A program made the position numbers and the translations under genes. Positions 38,050 to 45,625 of a stretch of 64,000 bases of DNA are shown here, one piece after another. The notes beneath the pieces are model-generated. The model saw nothing but the letters and a program-made list of their open reading frames with translations, searched no databases and was not told the origin of the DNA. Positions within the stretch are counted from its first letter, which is position 1, and every line of letters starts with the position of its first letter. The DNA is from Arthrobacter ipis (GTDB lineage: Bacteria; Actinomycetota; Actinomycetes; Actinomycetales; Micrococcaceae), in NCBI RefSeq assembly GCF_014694315.1, contig NZ_JAAOXD010000003.1, positions 143,498-207,497 of the forward strand, given 5' to 3'.

Positions 38050-38078
38050 AAGATAGGCTCGCGCCAGAGAAAACGCAA
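38050..38078 (-). promoter_or_regulatory. Candidate sigma-70-type promoter of the hydrogenase operon
   Basis: On the minus strand ttgcgt (38078-38073), 17 bp, tatctt (38055-38050) stand upstream of hypA, followed by aaaagggg and the ATG at 38030. The spacing is ideal, although both hexamers are imperfect. Gaps between the following genes are 30 bp at most, so the whole set down to 28494 could be one transcript. Confidence 0.55.
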
Positions 38079-38110
38079 CCGTCGGAATTTCCGCCCGCCG
38101 CTCCCCGGTT

Positions 38111-38168
38111 CGAACGGACAGTTGCGGCCCTGCCGGGGCCGGGCTTTGGGGCGTTAACTGTCCGTTCG
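38111..38168. repeat. Palindrome family B, copy 2
   Basis: The arms cgaacggacagtt (38111-38123) and aactgtccgttcg (38156-38168) are a perfect 13-bp inverted repeat with an inner ggccc/gggcc hairpin. The sequence resembles the palindrome at 19948-20010 (cgaactggcag). Here it lies between divergent genes, so it is not simply a terminator. Confidence 0.7.
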
Positions 38169-38218
38169 CGCTGTGTCCTTTGCGCTGTGTGCTTCGCGCC
38201 CGGCGCTAGGGTGGGAGG

Positions 38219-38524
38219 ATGCCGTCCTTTCAGACCAGACTCAAGATCACCGGGCTGAAGCCGGGCAACCGTCCCGAGACCGTGATGGACACCGCTGTCG
38301 AGTCGCTCGGGTCGCGGCACCATGTGGAGTCGCACCAGCTGGAACTGGCCGGCGGCGTGCCGCAACTGAACCTGCGGTTCCTCGTGGAGCCCACCGAGTA
38401 CAGCGGTGAGAACAGCACGGCGCGGGAGTCGGCAGCCGTGATGCGCGACGCCGTCGAACGCGTCGCGCTGACAGGCTCGCTTTCGGTGCTCCGCCGCAGC
38501 CGCGGCCGCTGGGCGCCCGTATAA
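38219..38524 (+). CDS. Conserved hypothetical protein, 101 aa
   Basis: Small cytosolic protein beginning QTRLKITGLKPGNRPETVMD, with an alternating beta/alpha pattern and the conserved-looking LNLRFLVEPTEYSGENSTAR. No family recognised with confidence. The ATG is directly preceded by GGGTGGGAGG with no spacing, so initiation may use another mode (possibly a very short leader). The gene is alone on its strand, between the hydrogenase promoter region and the DedA gene. Confidence 0.6.
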   Translation: MPSFQTRLKITGLKPGNRPETVMDTAVESLGSRHHVESHQLELAGGVPQLNLRFLVEPTEYSGENSTARESAAVMRDAVERVALTGSLSVLRRSRGRWAPV

Positions 38525-38559
38525 GGCTTAGGCGCCCGGACCCCATAATTGCCCCGACC

Positions 38560-39189
38560 TCAGTTGCCCGGACCGGGGGCAGCGCCCGGCTCGTCCACGG
38601 GGGAGCGGTCGCCGCGCCGGCGCGTGACGATCAGACCCACGACGGCGCCAATCACCAGGCCAACGGCCACACCGATTAGCGAACTCGCCCAAAAGGGCAG
38701 CCCCGTTGCTGAGCCCGTGAAGAAGCCGAGGCCCACGAGCCACGTCGCCCACAGCACCGCTCCCAGGCCGGCGCACAGGCTGAAGCCCCGGGTGGAGACG
38801 TCGGCGATGCCTGCGGCGGCCGACGTCGCCAGCCGCCCTCCCGGGATGAACCGGGCTCCGATGATGGTGCCGTAAGCGGAGGACCGCCCGGCCTTGGCGA
38901 TGGCCTCGTGGATGCCGCGGTGGACCTTCCGGCCCCATGCCCAGCGGTCCAGGATATGGCTCAGACGGCGTTTGAACAGCTGGAACACCACCATGTCGCC
39001 CAGCCACGAGGCGGTGGCGGACAGGAGACCGACCAGGAACAGGTTTGCCCGGCCGTCGGCGGACAGGGCACCGCCCGTGATCAGGACCATCTCGGACGGG
39101 ATGGGCGGAAAAATGGCATCGCCCAGGACGGCCGGAATGATCCAGAAGTAGATCGCCGTGCTCCACGTGTCCGGATTGCCGAAGTCCAT
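38560..39189 (-). CDS. DedA/VTT-family membrane protein
   Basis: Membrane protein of 209 aa with about five hydrophobic segments. IPAVLGDAIFPPIPSEMVLI is the acidic re-entrant motif of the family, and the second motif GTIIGARFIPGGRLATSAAA carries the conserved Arg and Gly. DedA proteins are linked to membrane homeostasis and lipid-carrier flipping. The ATG at 39189 is chosen because MDFGNPDTW starts the conserved part; a GTG at 39255 would add 22 residues of unlikely composition. Substrate unknown. Confidence 0.82.
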   Translation of the reverse strand: MDFGNPDTWSTAIYFWIIPAVLGDAIFPPIPSEMVLITGGALSADGRANLFLVGLLSATASWLGDMVVFQLFKRRLSHILDRWAWGRKVHRGIHEAIAKAGRSSAYGTIIGARFIPGGRLATSAAAGIADVSTRGFSLCAGLGAVLWATWLVGLGFFTGSATGLPFWASSLIGVAVGLVIGAVVGLIVTRRRGDRSPVDEPGAAPGPGN

Positions 39190-39321
39190 TTGCACAACGT
39201 ACCGCACCCGGAACGGGAACGCGCCGGGTGGACAGTCACGGCAGGACTTCGGCACCGGGCGGAACTCCTATGTGTGGCAGACCCCTACGCCGTGGCCGGT
39301 TCACAATGCCACACTGGCTGC

Positions 39322-39861
39322 ATGCGCATAGAGATCGTTGAAGGTGACATCACCGGACGGCCGGTGGACGCGGTGGTAAATGCCGCCAACTCTTCGCTGC
39401 TGGGCGGCGGGGGCGTGGACGGGGCGATCCATCGGGCGGCCGGACCGGAACTGCTGGCCGCCTGCCGCGAGCTGCGGGCAACGACGCTGCAGGACGGTCT
39501 GCCGGTGGGCGCTGCCGTGGCCACCCCGGGGTTCGGGCTGCCGGCGCGCTGGGTCATCCACACCGTCGGGCCCAACCGCCACGGCGGGCAGACCAATCCG
39601 GCGCTGCTCGCGTCCTGTTTTACCGAGAGCCTGCGGGTTGCCGGGGGCCTGGGTGTCCGCTCGCTGGCCTTTCCCGCGGTTGGCGCGGGGGCCTACGGCT
39701 GGGACGCCCGACAGGTGGCGCAGGTGGCGTTTGACGCCGTCCGATCGTACGCCGCGCGCTCTGCCGAAGGCCGTGAACAAGGCGTGGACCTGGTGGAGTT
39801 CGTGCTCTTCGGCCCGGAAACCGTGGCGGTCTTCCGGGACGTCCTTGAAGGTGCTGCCTAA
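39322..39861 (+). CDS. Macrodomain protein (O-acetyl-ADP-ribose deacetylase type)
   Basis: ADP-ribose-binding macrodomain of 179 aa. It starts MRIEIVEGDITGRPVDAVVN, then AANSSLLGGGGVDGAIHRAA, the ligand loop with the catalytic Asn and Asp of the YmdB subgroup. FPAVGAGAYGWDARQVAQVA is the second phosphate-binding loop. Removal of acetyl from O-acetyl-ADP-ribose, or of mono-ADP-ribose from proteins, is the family role. No Shine-Dalgarno sequence precedes the ATG. It converges on the RluA gene with 34 bp between them. Confidence 0.88.
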   Translation: MRIEIVEGDITGRPVDAVVNAANSSLLGGGGVDGAIHRAAGPELLAACRELRATTLQDGLPVGAAVATPGFGLPARWVIHTVGPNRHGGQTNPALLASCFTESLRVAGGLGVRSLAFPAVGAGAYGWDARQVAQVAFDAVRSYAARSAEGREQGVDLVEFVLFGPETVAVFRDVLEGAA

Positions 39862-39895
39862 CGGATCAGGTTCTGCCTAGCGGATTGCGGCCTGG

Positions 39896-40846
39896 CTAGC
39901 GGACCTCGCTGAGTTGAAGGCGGCTGCGGTACTCGACGGGCTCCTTCGTGATCGGGTCCACGAACCGGATGCCGCGTGCCAGCAGCTGGAGCGGCTTGGT
40001 GTAGTCGTCGGGCGCTTTGTCCAGCAGGTCGGGGTAGAACGAATCGTGCAGGATGCCCAGCCCCAGAGAAGCCATGTGCACGCGGAGCTGGTGGGTTTTC
40101 CCGGAGTGCGGTTCGAGTCGGTAGAGGCCACGGCGTCCTGCCCCGGCGGATGTGTGGCTGCCGGCGCCGTCGAATGTACGCAGCAGGTCGATGCGGGTCT
40201 CCGCATTCGGCTCGCCGTCGATGACCTCCGCCAGAAGGTAGCTGCGGGACTTCGTCATCCGGTTGCGGACCACCACCGGGAAGCCGACGGCGGGGTGCCC
40301 GGCAGCCGGTTCGGCCGCGGACACGCACTCGTACTCCTTCTGGACCTGGCGTTTCTCGAAGAGCACCTGGTACTTACCCCGTGTCTCGGGGTTGGTGGAG
40401 AGCAGGAGGATGCCTGCGGTCATGCGGTCCAGGCGGTGCATCGGGATCAGGTCCGGGAGGTCCAGCTGGTTGCGAAGCCGGACCAGCGCCGATTCCTGGA
40501 TGTACGTGCCGCCTGGGGTGGTGGGCAGGAAATGCGGTTTGTCCACCACCAGGATGTGCTCGTCCTGGTGCAGGATGTTCAGCTCCACAGGCAGCCGGGT
40601 TTCCGGCGGGAGCGTGCGGTAGTACCAGATGAAGGTGTGGTCCTCGAGCCTGGTGCCGCGGTGCAGGGGGATGCCGCCCTCGCCCACGATCTCGCCGGCG
40701 TCGAACCGGTCCTCGATGCCCTGGGGGTCGATGTGCCCCCAGCGGTGCATCATGTAGTCCATTGCGGTGTCCCAGGGCCCCTCGTCTGGGAGGCGCAGGC
40801 GGGTCGCGTTCACGCCGTCGCGCACGGGAAGGGGGGATTGCATCAC
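39896..40846 (-). CDS. RluA-family pseudouridine synthase
   Basis: Isomerises uridine in rRNA or tRNA. The catalytic Asp is in IPMHRLDRMTAGILLLS, and RLEPHSGKTHQLRVHMASLG is the conserved C-terminal motif. VDKPHFLPTTPGGTYIQE is the usual N-terminal catalytic-domain entry. The protein has 316 aa and no S4 domain, so it belongs to the RluA/RluC/TruC group without S4; its target is unknown. The start codon may be GTG 40846 or the adjacent ATG 40843. Confidence 0.88.
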   Translation of the reverse strand: MMQSPLPVRDGVNATRLRLPDEGPWDTAMDYMMHRWGHIDPQGIEDRFDAGEIVGEGGIPLHRGTRLEDHTFIWYYRTLPPETRLPVELNILHQDEHILVVDKPHFLPTTPGGTYIQESALVRLRNQLDLPDLIPMHRLDRMTAGILLLSTNPETRGKYQVLFEKRQVQKEYECVSAAEPAAGHPAVGFPVVVRNRMTKSRSYLLAEVIDGEPNAETRIDLLRTFDGAGSHTSAGAGRRGLYRLEPHSGKTHQLRVHMASLGLGILHDSFYPDLLDKAPDDYTKPLQLLARGIRFVDPITKEPVEYRSRLQLSEVR

Positions 40847-40887
40847 CGGTCCATTCTACTTTGTGCGCGGTTCCTGCTCAGTGCAGC

Positions 40888-40956
40888 CCCGTTTCGACGG
40901 TTCCCCGCGCACACGACGACCCGCGCCGTCGAACCTGCAGGGAACCGTCGAAAGGG
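40888..40956. repeat. Palindromic repeat, family A, copy 3
   Basis: The arms around gtttcgacggttcc (40888-40908) and ggaaccgtcgaaaggg (40937-40956) repeat the core of copies 1 and 2, while the loop has diverged. This copy lies between divergent genes, 22 bp before the -35 box of the ArsR gene. Confidence 0.85.
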
Positions 40957-40977
40957 CTACGGACGAAAAAAAATTTC

Positions 40978-41007
40978 TTGACAAATAAACTTGTCGGCGA
41001 CGATAGT
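40978..41007 (+). promoter_or_regulatory. Leaderless promoter with an overlapping operator for the ArsR gene
   Basis: A -35 box TTGACA (40978-40983), an 18-bp spacer and a -10 like GATAGT (41002-41007) end only six bases before the ATG at 41014, so transcription should begin at or next to the A of ATG. The inverted repeat gacaaataaacttgtc (40980-40995) overlaps the -35 box and is a good site for autorepression. Confidence 0.7.
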
Positions 41008-41013
41008 TGAACC

Positions 41014-41635
<622 letters not shown>

Positions 41636-41643
<8 letters not shown>

Positions 41644-42328
41644 CGACCGGAAATTCGAGATTGTTTTTGACACCGAGCTGCCCGGCACCCCGGAGCGGGT
41701 CTGGGAAGCCGTCACCAAGGGCACATCGGGCTGGATGTTCCCGACCGACCAGTGGCCGGACGTGAAAACCGTGGAGGAGTATCCGCACCACCTGGTGTCG
41801 CGGATGGAGGGTCCGGACGGCTGGTTCAACCAGCTCGAGCACGTATTGGAGCCGGTCGACGGCGGCGGGGCCAGGCTCCACTACGTCCACAGCGGCATCT
41901 TCGCGGATGACTGGGAGCAGCAGTACGACGGCGCCAGCAAGCACACGGAGTTCTACCTCCACACCCTGGGGCAGTACCTGAAGCACTTCGACGGCCAGCC
42001 CGTGGTTTTCACGGACGTCCAGGCGCCGGCCGCTTCGCAGACGCCTGACGGCTTTGCGCAGCTCAAGAAGGTGCTCGGTCTGGACGGTGCGTCGCAGGGC
42101 GACAGTTTTGATGTGAAGGTCGACGGCGTTGGGCAGCTCACCGGGCAGGTGGACTTCTCCAACGCGAACTTCCTGGGCCTCCGGACCGGGGACGCCCTCT
42201 ACCGCTTCTTCGGCCGCAATGCGTTCGGCGCACCCGTGGGCATGACCGCCCACGACTTCAGCGGCAGCGGAGATTCCGTGGCCACTGCCCAGGCCTGGGG
42301 TGCGTTCCTCGGGAAGGTCTACGCGTAG
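41636..42328 (+). CDS. SRPBCC (AHSA1-like) protein coupled to ArsR
   Basis: START-fold protein of 230 aa. FEIVFDTELPGTPERVWEAV, then TKGTSGWMFPTDQWPDV, is the AHSA1 entry. HYVHSGIFADDWEQQYDGAS and HTEFYLHTLGQYLKHFDGQP form the first domain to about residue 118, and the C-terminal half is a second, diverged domain. AAGGAGCAGGACA precedes the ATG, which overlaps the ArsR stop. Such pairs often respond to an unknown hydrophobic ligand; no ligand can be named. Confidence 0.8.
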
Positions 42329-42446
42329 TTCGCCGGGCCAGGCCGCCCAGCCCCGGATCATCGCGTCCAGCGCGGAGGAGTACACCGCCTGCCAGTCGCA
42401 GGCCTCCATCTGGCCGCTCTTCGGCCTGGCCAAGGCCGCGGCAAGG

Positions 42447-43928
42447 TCAGGCGATGGCGGCGGCGGGGGAGTCCCGGAGTGAACGCCTCAGCTGCGGGGC
42501 GGCGTCGAGCCTGTCCTGAGCGGCACGCAGCGCGCGGACTGCCGTCTCCAGCTGCTCCGGCGGCAGCGTGAACGGAATGCGAAGGAAGTTCTCGAACACC
42601 CCGCCCACGCCGAAGCGCGGACCGGCAGCGAGGCGGATGCCGAGTTCCGGGGCGATGACGGTCAGGGCCGTGCTGCTGGGCGAGGGCAGCCGGCACCAGA
42701 CGGCCAGGCCGCCGTCGGGCCTCTCCGCCTCCCACCGCGGCAGGTGGACCTTGAGTAGCTCCAGCAGTGCTGAGCGGTTGTCCCGGAGTGCGGACAGGCG
42801 GCCCGGGAGGGGGCCAGCCAGGTTGCGCACCAGATGGGCCGCCGCAAGCTGCTCCACCACCGGGCCGCCAAGATCCATCGTGGTCCGGACTGCCGCGAAC
42901 CGCTGAATCAGGCTCTCCGATGCGCGGATCCAGCCCGTGCGCATGCCCGCCCAATGCGATTTGCTCAGCGATCCTATGGACACCACGGACGAACTGAAGG
43001 AAGCCAGCGGCGCCGTTGTGCCGCCGTCGAGATTCAGCTCACGGAGCGTCTCGTCCACCACCAAGACAGTGCCCGAGGCCGCGGCGGCACGGACCAGCCA
43101 GCGGCGCTGCCCGTCCGGCATCAGCCGGCCGGTGGGGTTGTGGAAATCCGGGACTGTGTAGAACATGCGGGGCCGCTGCTGCGTCAGGGCAGACTCGACC
43201 CCGTCCATGTCCCAGCCCCGCTCGGGTGTTGGCGGAAGGGGCACCGGCACGATGCGGCAGCCCGTGGCGCGGATGGCGTCGAGCGCGTTCGGGTAGGTCG
43301 GCTGCTCCACGAGGACCTTGTCCTGCTTGCCCACCAGCGTCCGCAGCACGATGTTCAGCGCATGCTGCGCGCCGGACGTCACCAGGATCTGCCCGGCCGT
43401 AGTGGGCACGCCGGCGTCGGCATAGTGGCCGGCAATCGCCTCCCGAAGCGCGGGCACGCCCAGGGCGTCGTAGCCGAAGCCGGGCAGCAGGGCAGGCAGT
43501 TCCGTGAGGGCGGCCGCGAAGGCCTGGTGGACCGCTTCGCCGCTGGCCGGGAGTGATGCGTACGCGAGGTCGATGACGCCGTCCGGAACAGCCAGGCCCG
43601 GCGCCCCCGACAGGCCCGCGCGGGAGTCCCGCTGCTGTTCTGCCGTGTAGGCCGTCCGCGGCAGGCACGTGCGGCCCCGCGTGCCCTGGCCGCTGCTCAG
43701 GAACCCCTGTTCACGCAGGCTCGTGTACGCCGCCGTCACCGTGGTGCGGCTGACAGAGAGGGTGGCGGACAGCGTCCGTTCGCTGGGCAGCGCGGTGCCC
43801 AGCGGGATGCGGCCGTCCAGGACCAAAAGACGCACGACGTCGGCCAGTTCCCGGTACGCGGGTCCGTGTCCGCGGTGCCACTGGCCCAGGAGACGGGCGA
43901 GGCCTGTGGGTGTGAGAGATCCGGTCAT
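42447..43928 (-). CDS. yczR: MocR/GntR-family regulator with aminotransferase domain (YczR type)
   Basis: Transcription factor of 493 aa. Residues 1-75 are a GntR winged helix (YRELADVVRLLVLDGRIPLG, then LPSERTLSATLSVSRTTVTA). The rest is a fold-type I aminotransferase-like domain with the PLP-lysine motif SLSKSHWAGMRTGW. The divergent neighbour is a YczE-type membrane protein, the classical YczR/YczE arrangement. The start at 43928 touches the repeated ggccagt motifs that are its likely binding sites. It should sense PLP or a related ligand and control yczE. Confidence 0.88.
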   Translation of the reverse strand: MTGSLTPTGLARLLGQWHRGHGPAYRELADVVRLLVLDGRIPLGTALPSERTLSATLSVSRTTVTAAYTSLREQGFLSSGQGTRGRTCLPRTAYTAEQQRDSRAGLSGAPGLAVPDGVIDLAYASLPASGEAVHQAFAAALTELPALLPGFGYDALGVPALREAIAGHYADAGVPTTAGQILVTSGAQHALNIVLRTLVGKQDKVLVEQPTYPNALDAIRATGCRIVPVPLPPTPERGWDMDGVESALTQQRPRMFYTVPDFHNPTGRLMPDGQRRWLVRAAAASGTVLVVDETLRELNLDGGTTAPLASFSSSVVSIGSLSKSHWAGMRTGWIRASESLIQRFAAVRTTMDLGGPVVEQLAAAHLVRNLAGPLPGRLSALRDNRSALLELLKVHLPRWEAERPDGGLAVWCRLPSPSSTALTVIAPELGIRLAAGPRFGVGGVFENFLRIPFTLPPEQLETAVRALRAAQDRLDAAPQLRRSLRDSPAAAIA

Positions 43929-43930
43929 GA

Positions 43931-43969
43931 GGCCAGTATTTCAAACTGGCCATGGAAAACAAGGCCAGT
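43931..43969. promoter_or_regulatory. Three ggccagt half-sites between yczR and yczE
   Basis: ggccagt at 43931-43937, its inverse actggcc at 43945-43951, and a further direct copy at 43963-43969. The centres are spaced by 14 and 18 bp. The arrangement offers both direct and inverted half-sites, as proposed for MocR-type regulators. Confidence 0.7.
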
Positions 43970-43988
43970 TGTGCCTCAGGATTGTTCA

Positions 43989-44696
43989 ATGATGATCCGC
44001 AGACTTGTACAGCTCTTCACTGGCCTCGCCATGTACGGCATTTCGCTGGCCATGTTTATCCGGGCCGGGCTCGGGCTGGACCCCTGGGACGTGTTCCATC
44101 AGGGCGTTGCCGGCAAGACGGGCCTGAGCATCGGCGCGGTGGTCATCATTGTCAGCTTCCTGGTGCTGCTGCTGTGGATCCCGCTGCGGCAGCGGCCGGG
44201 CTTCGGCACGCTCTGCAATGCCGTCCTCGTGGGGGTCTTTGCGGACATCGGGCTCGCCCTGATCCCCGCGTTCTCCCACCTCGGCGGCCAGATCGCGCTG
44301 CTGGGCGGTGCGGTGGTGCTCAACGGCATCGCCTCCGCGTGCTACATCGGCGCCCGCTTCGGCCCCGGCGCCCGGGACGGGCTCATGACGGGCCTGGCCA
44401 AACGCACCGGCTGGTCCGTGCGTTGGTCCCGGACGCTGATCGAGGTGGTGGTGCTCGCCGCGGGCTGGCTCCTCGGCGGCTCGGTCGGAGTGGGAACTGT
44501 GGTTTACGCCCTGGCGATCGGCCCGCTGGTCCAGCTCCTGCTGCCGTACTTCCTGGTTCCTGCCCGGGAACCGGCAGGGATTCCGGCCTCCGGTGGAAGG
44601 CCTGACCAGGCTGCCGGTGCTGGTGCTGCCGCCGGGGACCGCGCCGCGTCCGACGACCGCGAGGACCAGTCCGAGGCGCCGGTGGCCGCCTCCTGA
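43989..44696 (+). CDS. yczE: YczE-family membrane protein
   Basis: Integral-membrane protein of 235 aa with five or six helices. LFTGLAMYGISLAMFIRAGL, then GLDPWDVFHQGVAGKTGLS, is the family start, and SACYIGARFGPGARDGLMTG is its second conserved block. The C-terminus (from about residue 200) is hydrophilic and acidic. Function is unestablished; vitamin B6-related transport or export is an inference from its MocR-type neighbour. Two ATGs (43989, 43992) are possible starts. Confidence 0.85.
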   Translation: MMIRRLVQLFTGLAMYGISLAMFIRAGLGLDPWDVFHQGVAGKTGLSIGAVVIIVSFLVLLLWIPLRQRPGFGTLCNAVLVGVFADIGLALIPAFSHLGGQIALLGGAVVLNGIASACYIGARFGPGARDGLMTGLAKRTGWSVRWSRTLIEVVVLAAGWLLGGSVGVGTVVYALAIGPLVQLLLPYFLVPAREPAGIPASGGRPDQAAGAGAAAGDRAASDDREDQSEAPVAAS

Positions 44697-44722
44697 CGCG
44701 CAATTTCTCCCGGAACGGGCCG

Positions 44723-45625
44723 CTATGCCTCGGGCGCACCCAATAACGGCTGGCACTTCGGGCAGAAGTAGATGTCACGTTCTTCCGTGACGGTTGTGGA
44801 CGCGCTGCCGGGACCGCCGCCCGCACCCGTTCCCGCACCACTTCTGCCCGGCACGGTCTTCCCCAGCACGGCGTGCTGGATGGGCGTCCGGCAGCGCAGG
44901 CACGGCTGGTGCTCGCGCCGGTACACCCAGTAGCCCGGCCGGCCGGCGGCACGGCCCACCGGAGTTCCGCGGGCGTTGAGCAAGGTGGTTCGGCGGCCCG
45001 GTCCGAGGTTCGCCTCGAGCAACTGCTTGGCGTCGGCAAACATCGCGGGCCAGTCCTTCACGGCGGCCGCCGGTGACGCCGGGTGGACGCCGGCCAGGAA
45101 GCACACCTCGCAGCGGTAGATGTTCCCGATGCCGGCGAGGTTGCTCTGGTCCAGCAGTGCCACCCCCACCGGCACGTCGGGCCTGGCCGCCACGCGGCGC
45201 TCGGCCTCGACCGGGTCCCAGTCCGGGCCCAGCAGGTCCGGGCCGAGGAAACCCACGGCCTTGTCTTCCTCGCCGGTCTTGATCACCTCAAGGAGGCCGA
45301 GGGAAAATCCGACGGCGTCGGCAACGGCCGTGCGGAGCACGCACCGGGCGGTGAATCCGGGCTTCCGCCACCTGCCCCCGGGCGGGTAGACCTGCCAGCT
45401 GCCCTCCATCTTCAGGTGCGAGTGGATGGTGAGCCGCTCCTCGGCCGGTCCCACCAGCCGCATCAGGAGGTGCTTGCCGCGGGGAACCACCTCCTCCATG
45501 GTCCAGCCGGCCAGGTTCAGGGTGGCGAAGCGGGGCACGCGGAAGTCGGACGCGAGAAGCTTCTGGCCGGCGAGGGCAGCGTGCAGCTGGCTGGCGGCGC
45601 GCCAGACCGAGTCGCCTTCAGGCAC
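44723..45625 (-). CDS. nei2: Fpg/Nei-family DNA glycosylase (Nei2-like)
   Basis: Base-excision repair glycosylase/lyase for oxidised bases. The mature N-terminus is PEGD (Pro2 nucleophile, Glu3). SNLAGIGNIYRCEVCFLAGV is the helix-2-turn-helix DNA grip. The C-terminal zinc finger has CLRC and CPKC, but with about 42 residues between the pairs, rich in Gly and Ser, instead of about 16. The GTG start overlaps the lhr stop (GTGCCTGA), so it is translationally coupled to that helicase. This pairing suggests a joint DNA-repair role. Confidence 0.88.
   Translation of the reverse strand: MPEGDSVWRAASQLHAALAGQKLLASDFRVPRFATLNLAGWTMEEVVPRGKHLLMRLVGPAEERLTIHSHLKMEGSWQVYPPGGRWRKPGFTARCVLRTAVADAVGFSLGLLEVIKTGEEDKAVGFLGPDLLGPDWDPVEAERRVAARPDVPVGVALLDQSNLAGIGNIYRCEVCFLAGVHPASPAAAVKDWPAMFADAKQLLEANLGPGRRTTLLNARGTPVGRAAGRPGYWVYRREHQPCLRCRTPIQHAVLGKTVPGRSGAGTGAGGGPGSASTTVTEERDIYFCPKCQPLLGAPEA

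Noticed and set aside
42329..42446. Possible gene remnant between the SRPBCC and yczR genes
   Set aside because: A protein-like stretch on the minus strand (ACDWQAVYSSALDAMIRGWA) has no start or stop of its own and continues as antisense of the SRPBCC gene; too short to support.
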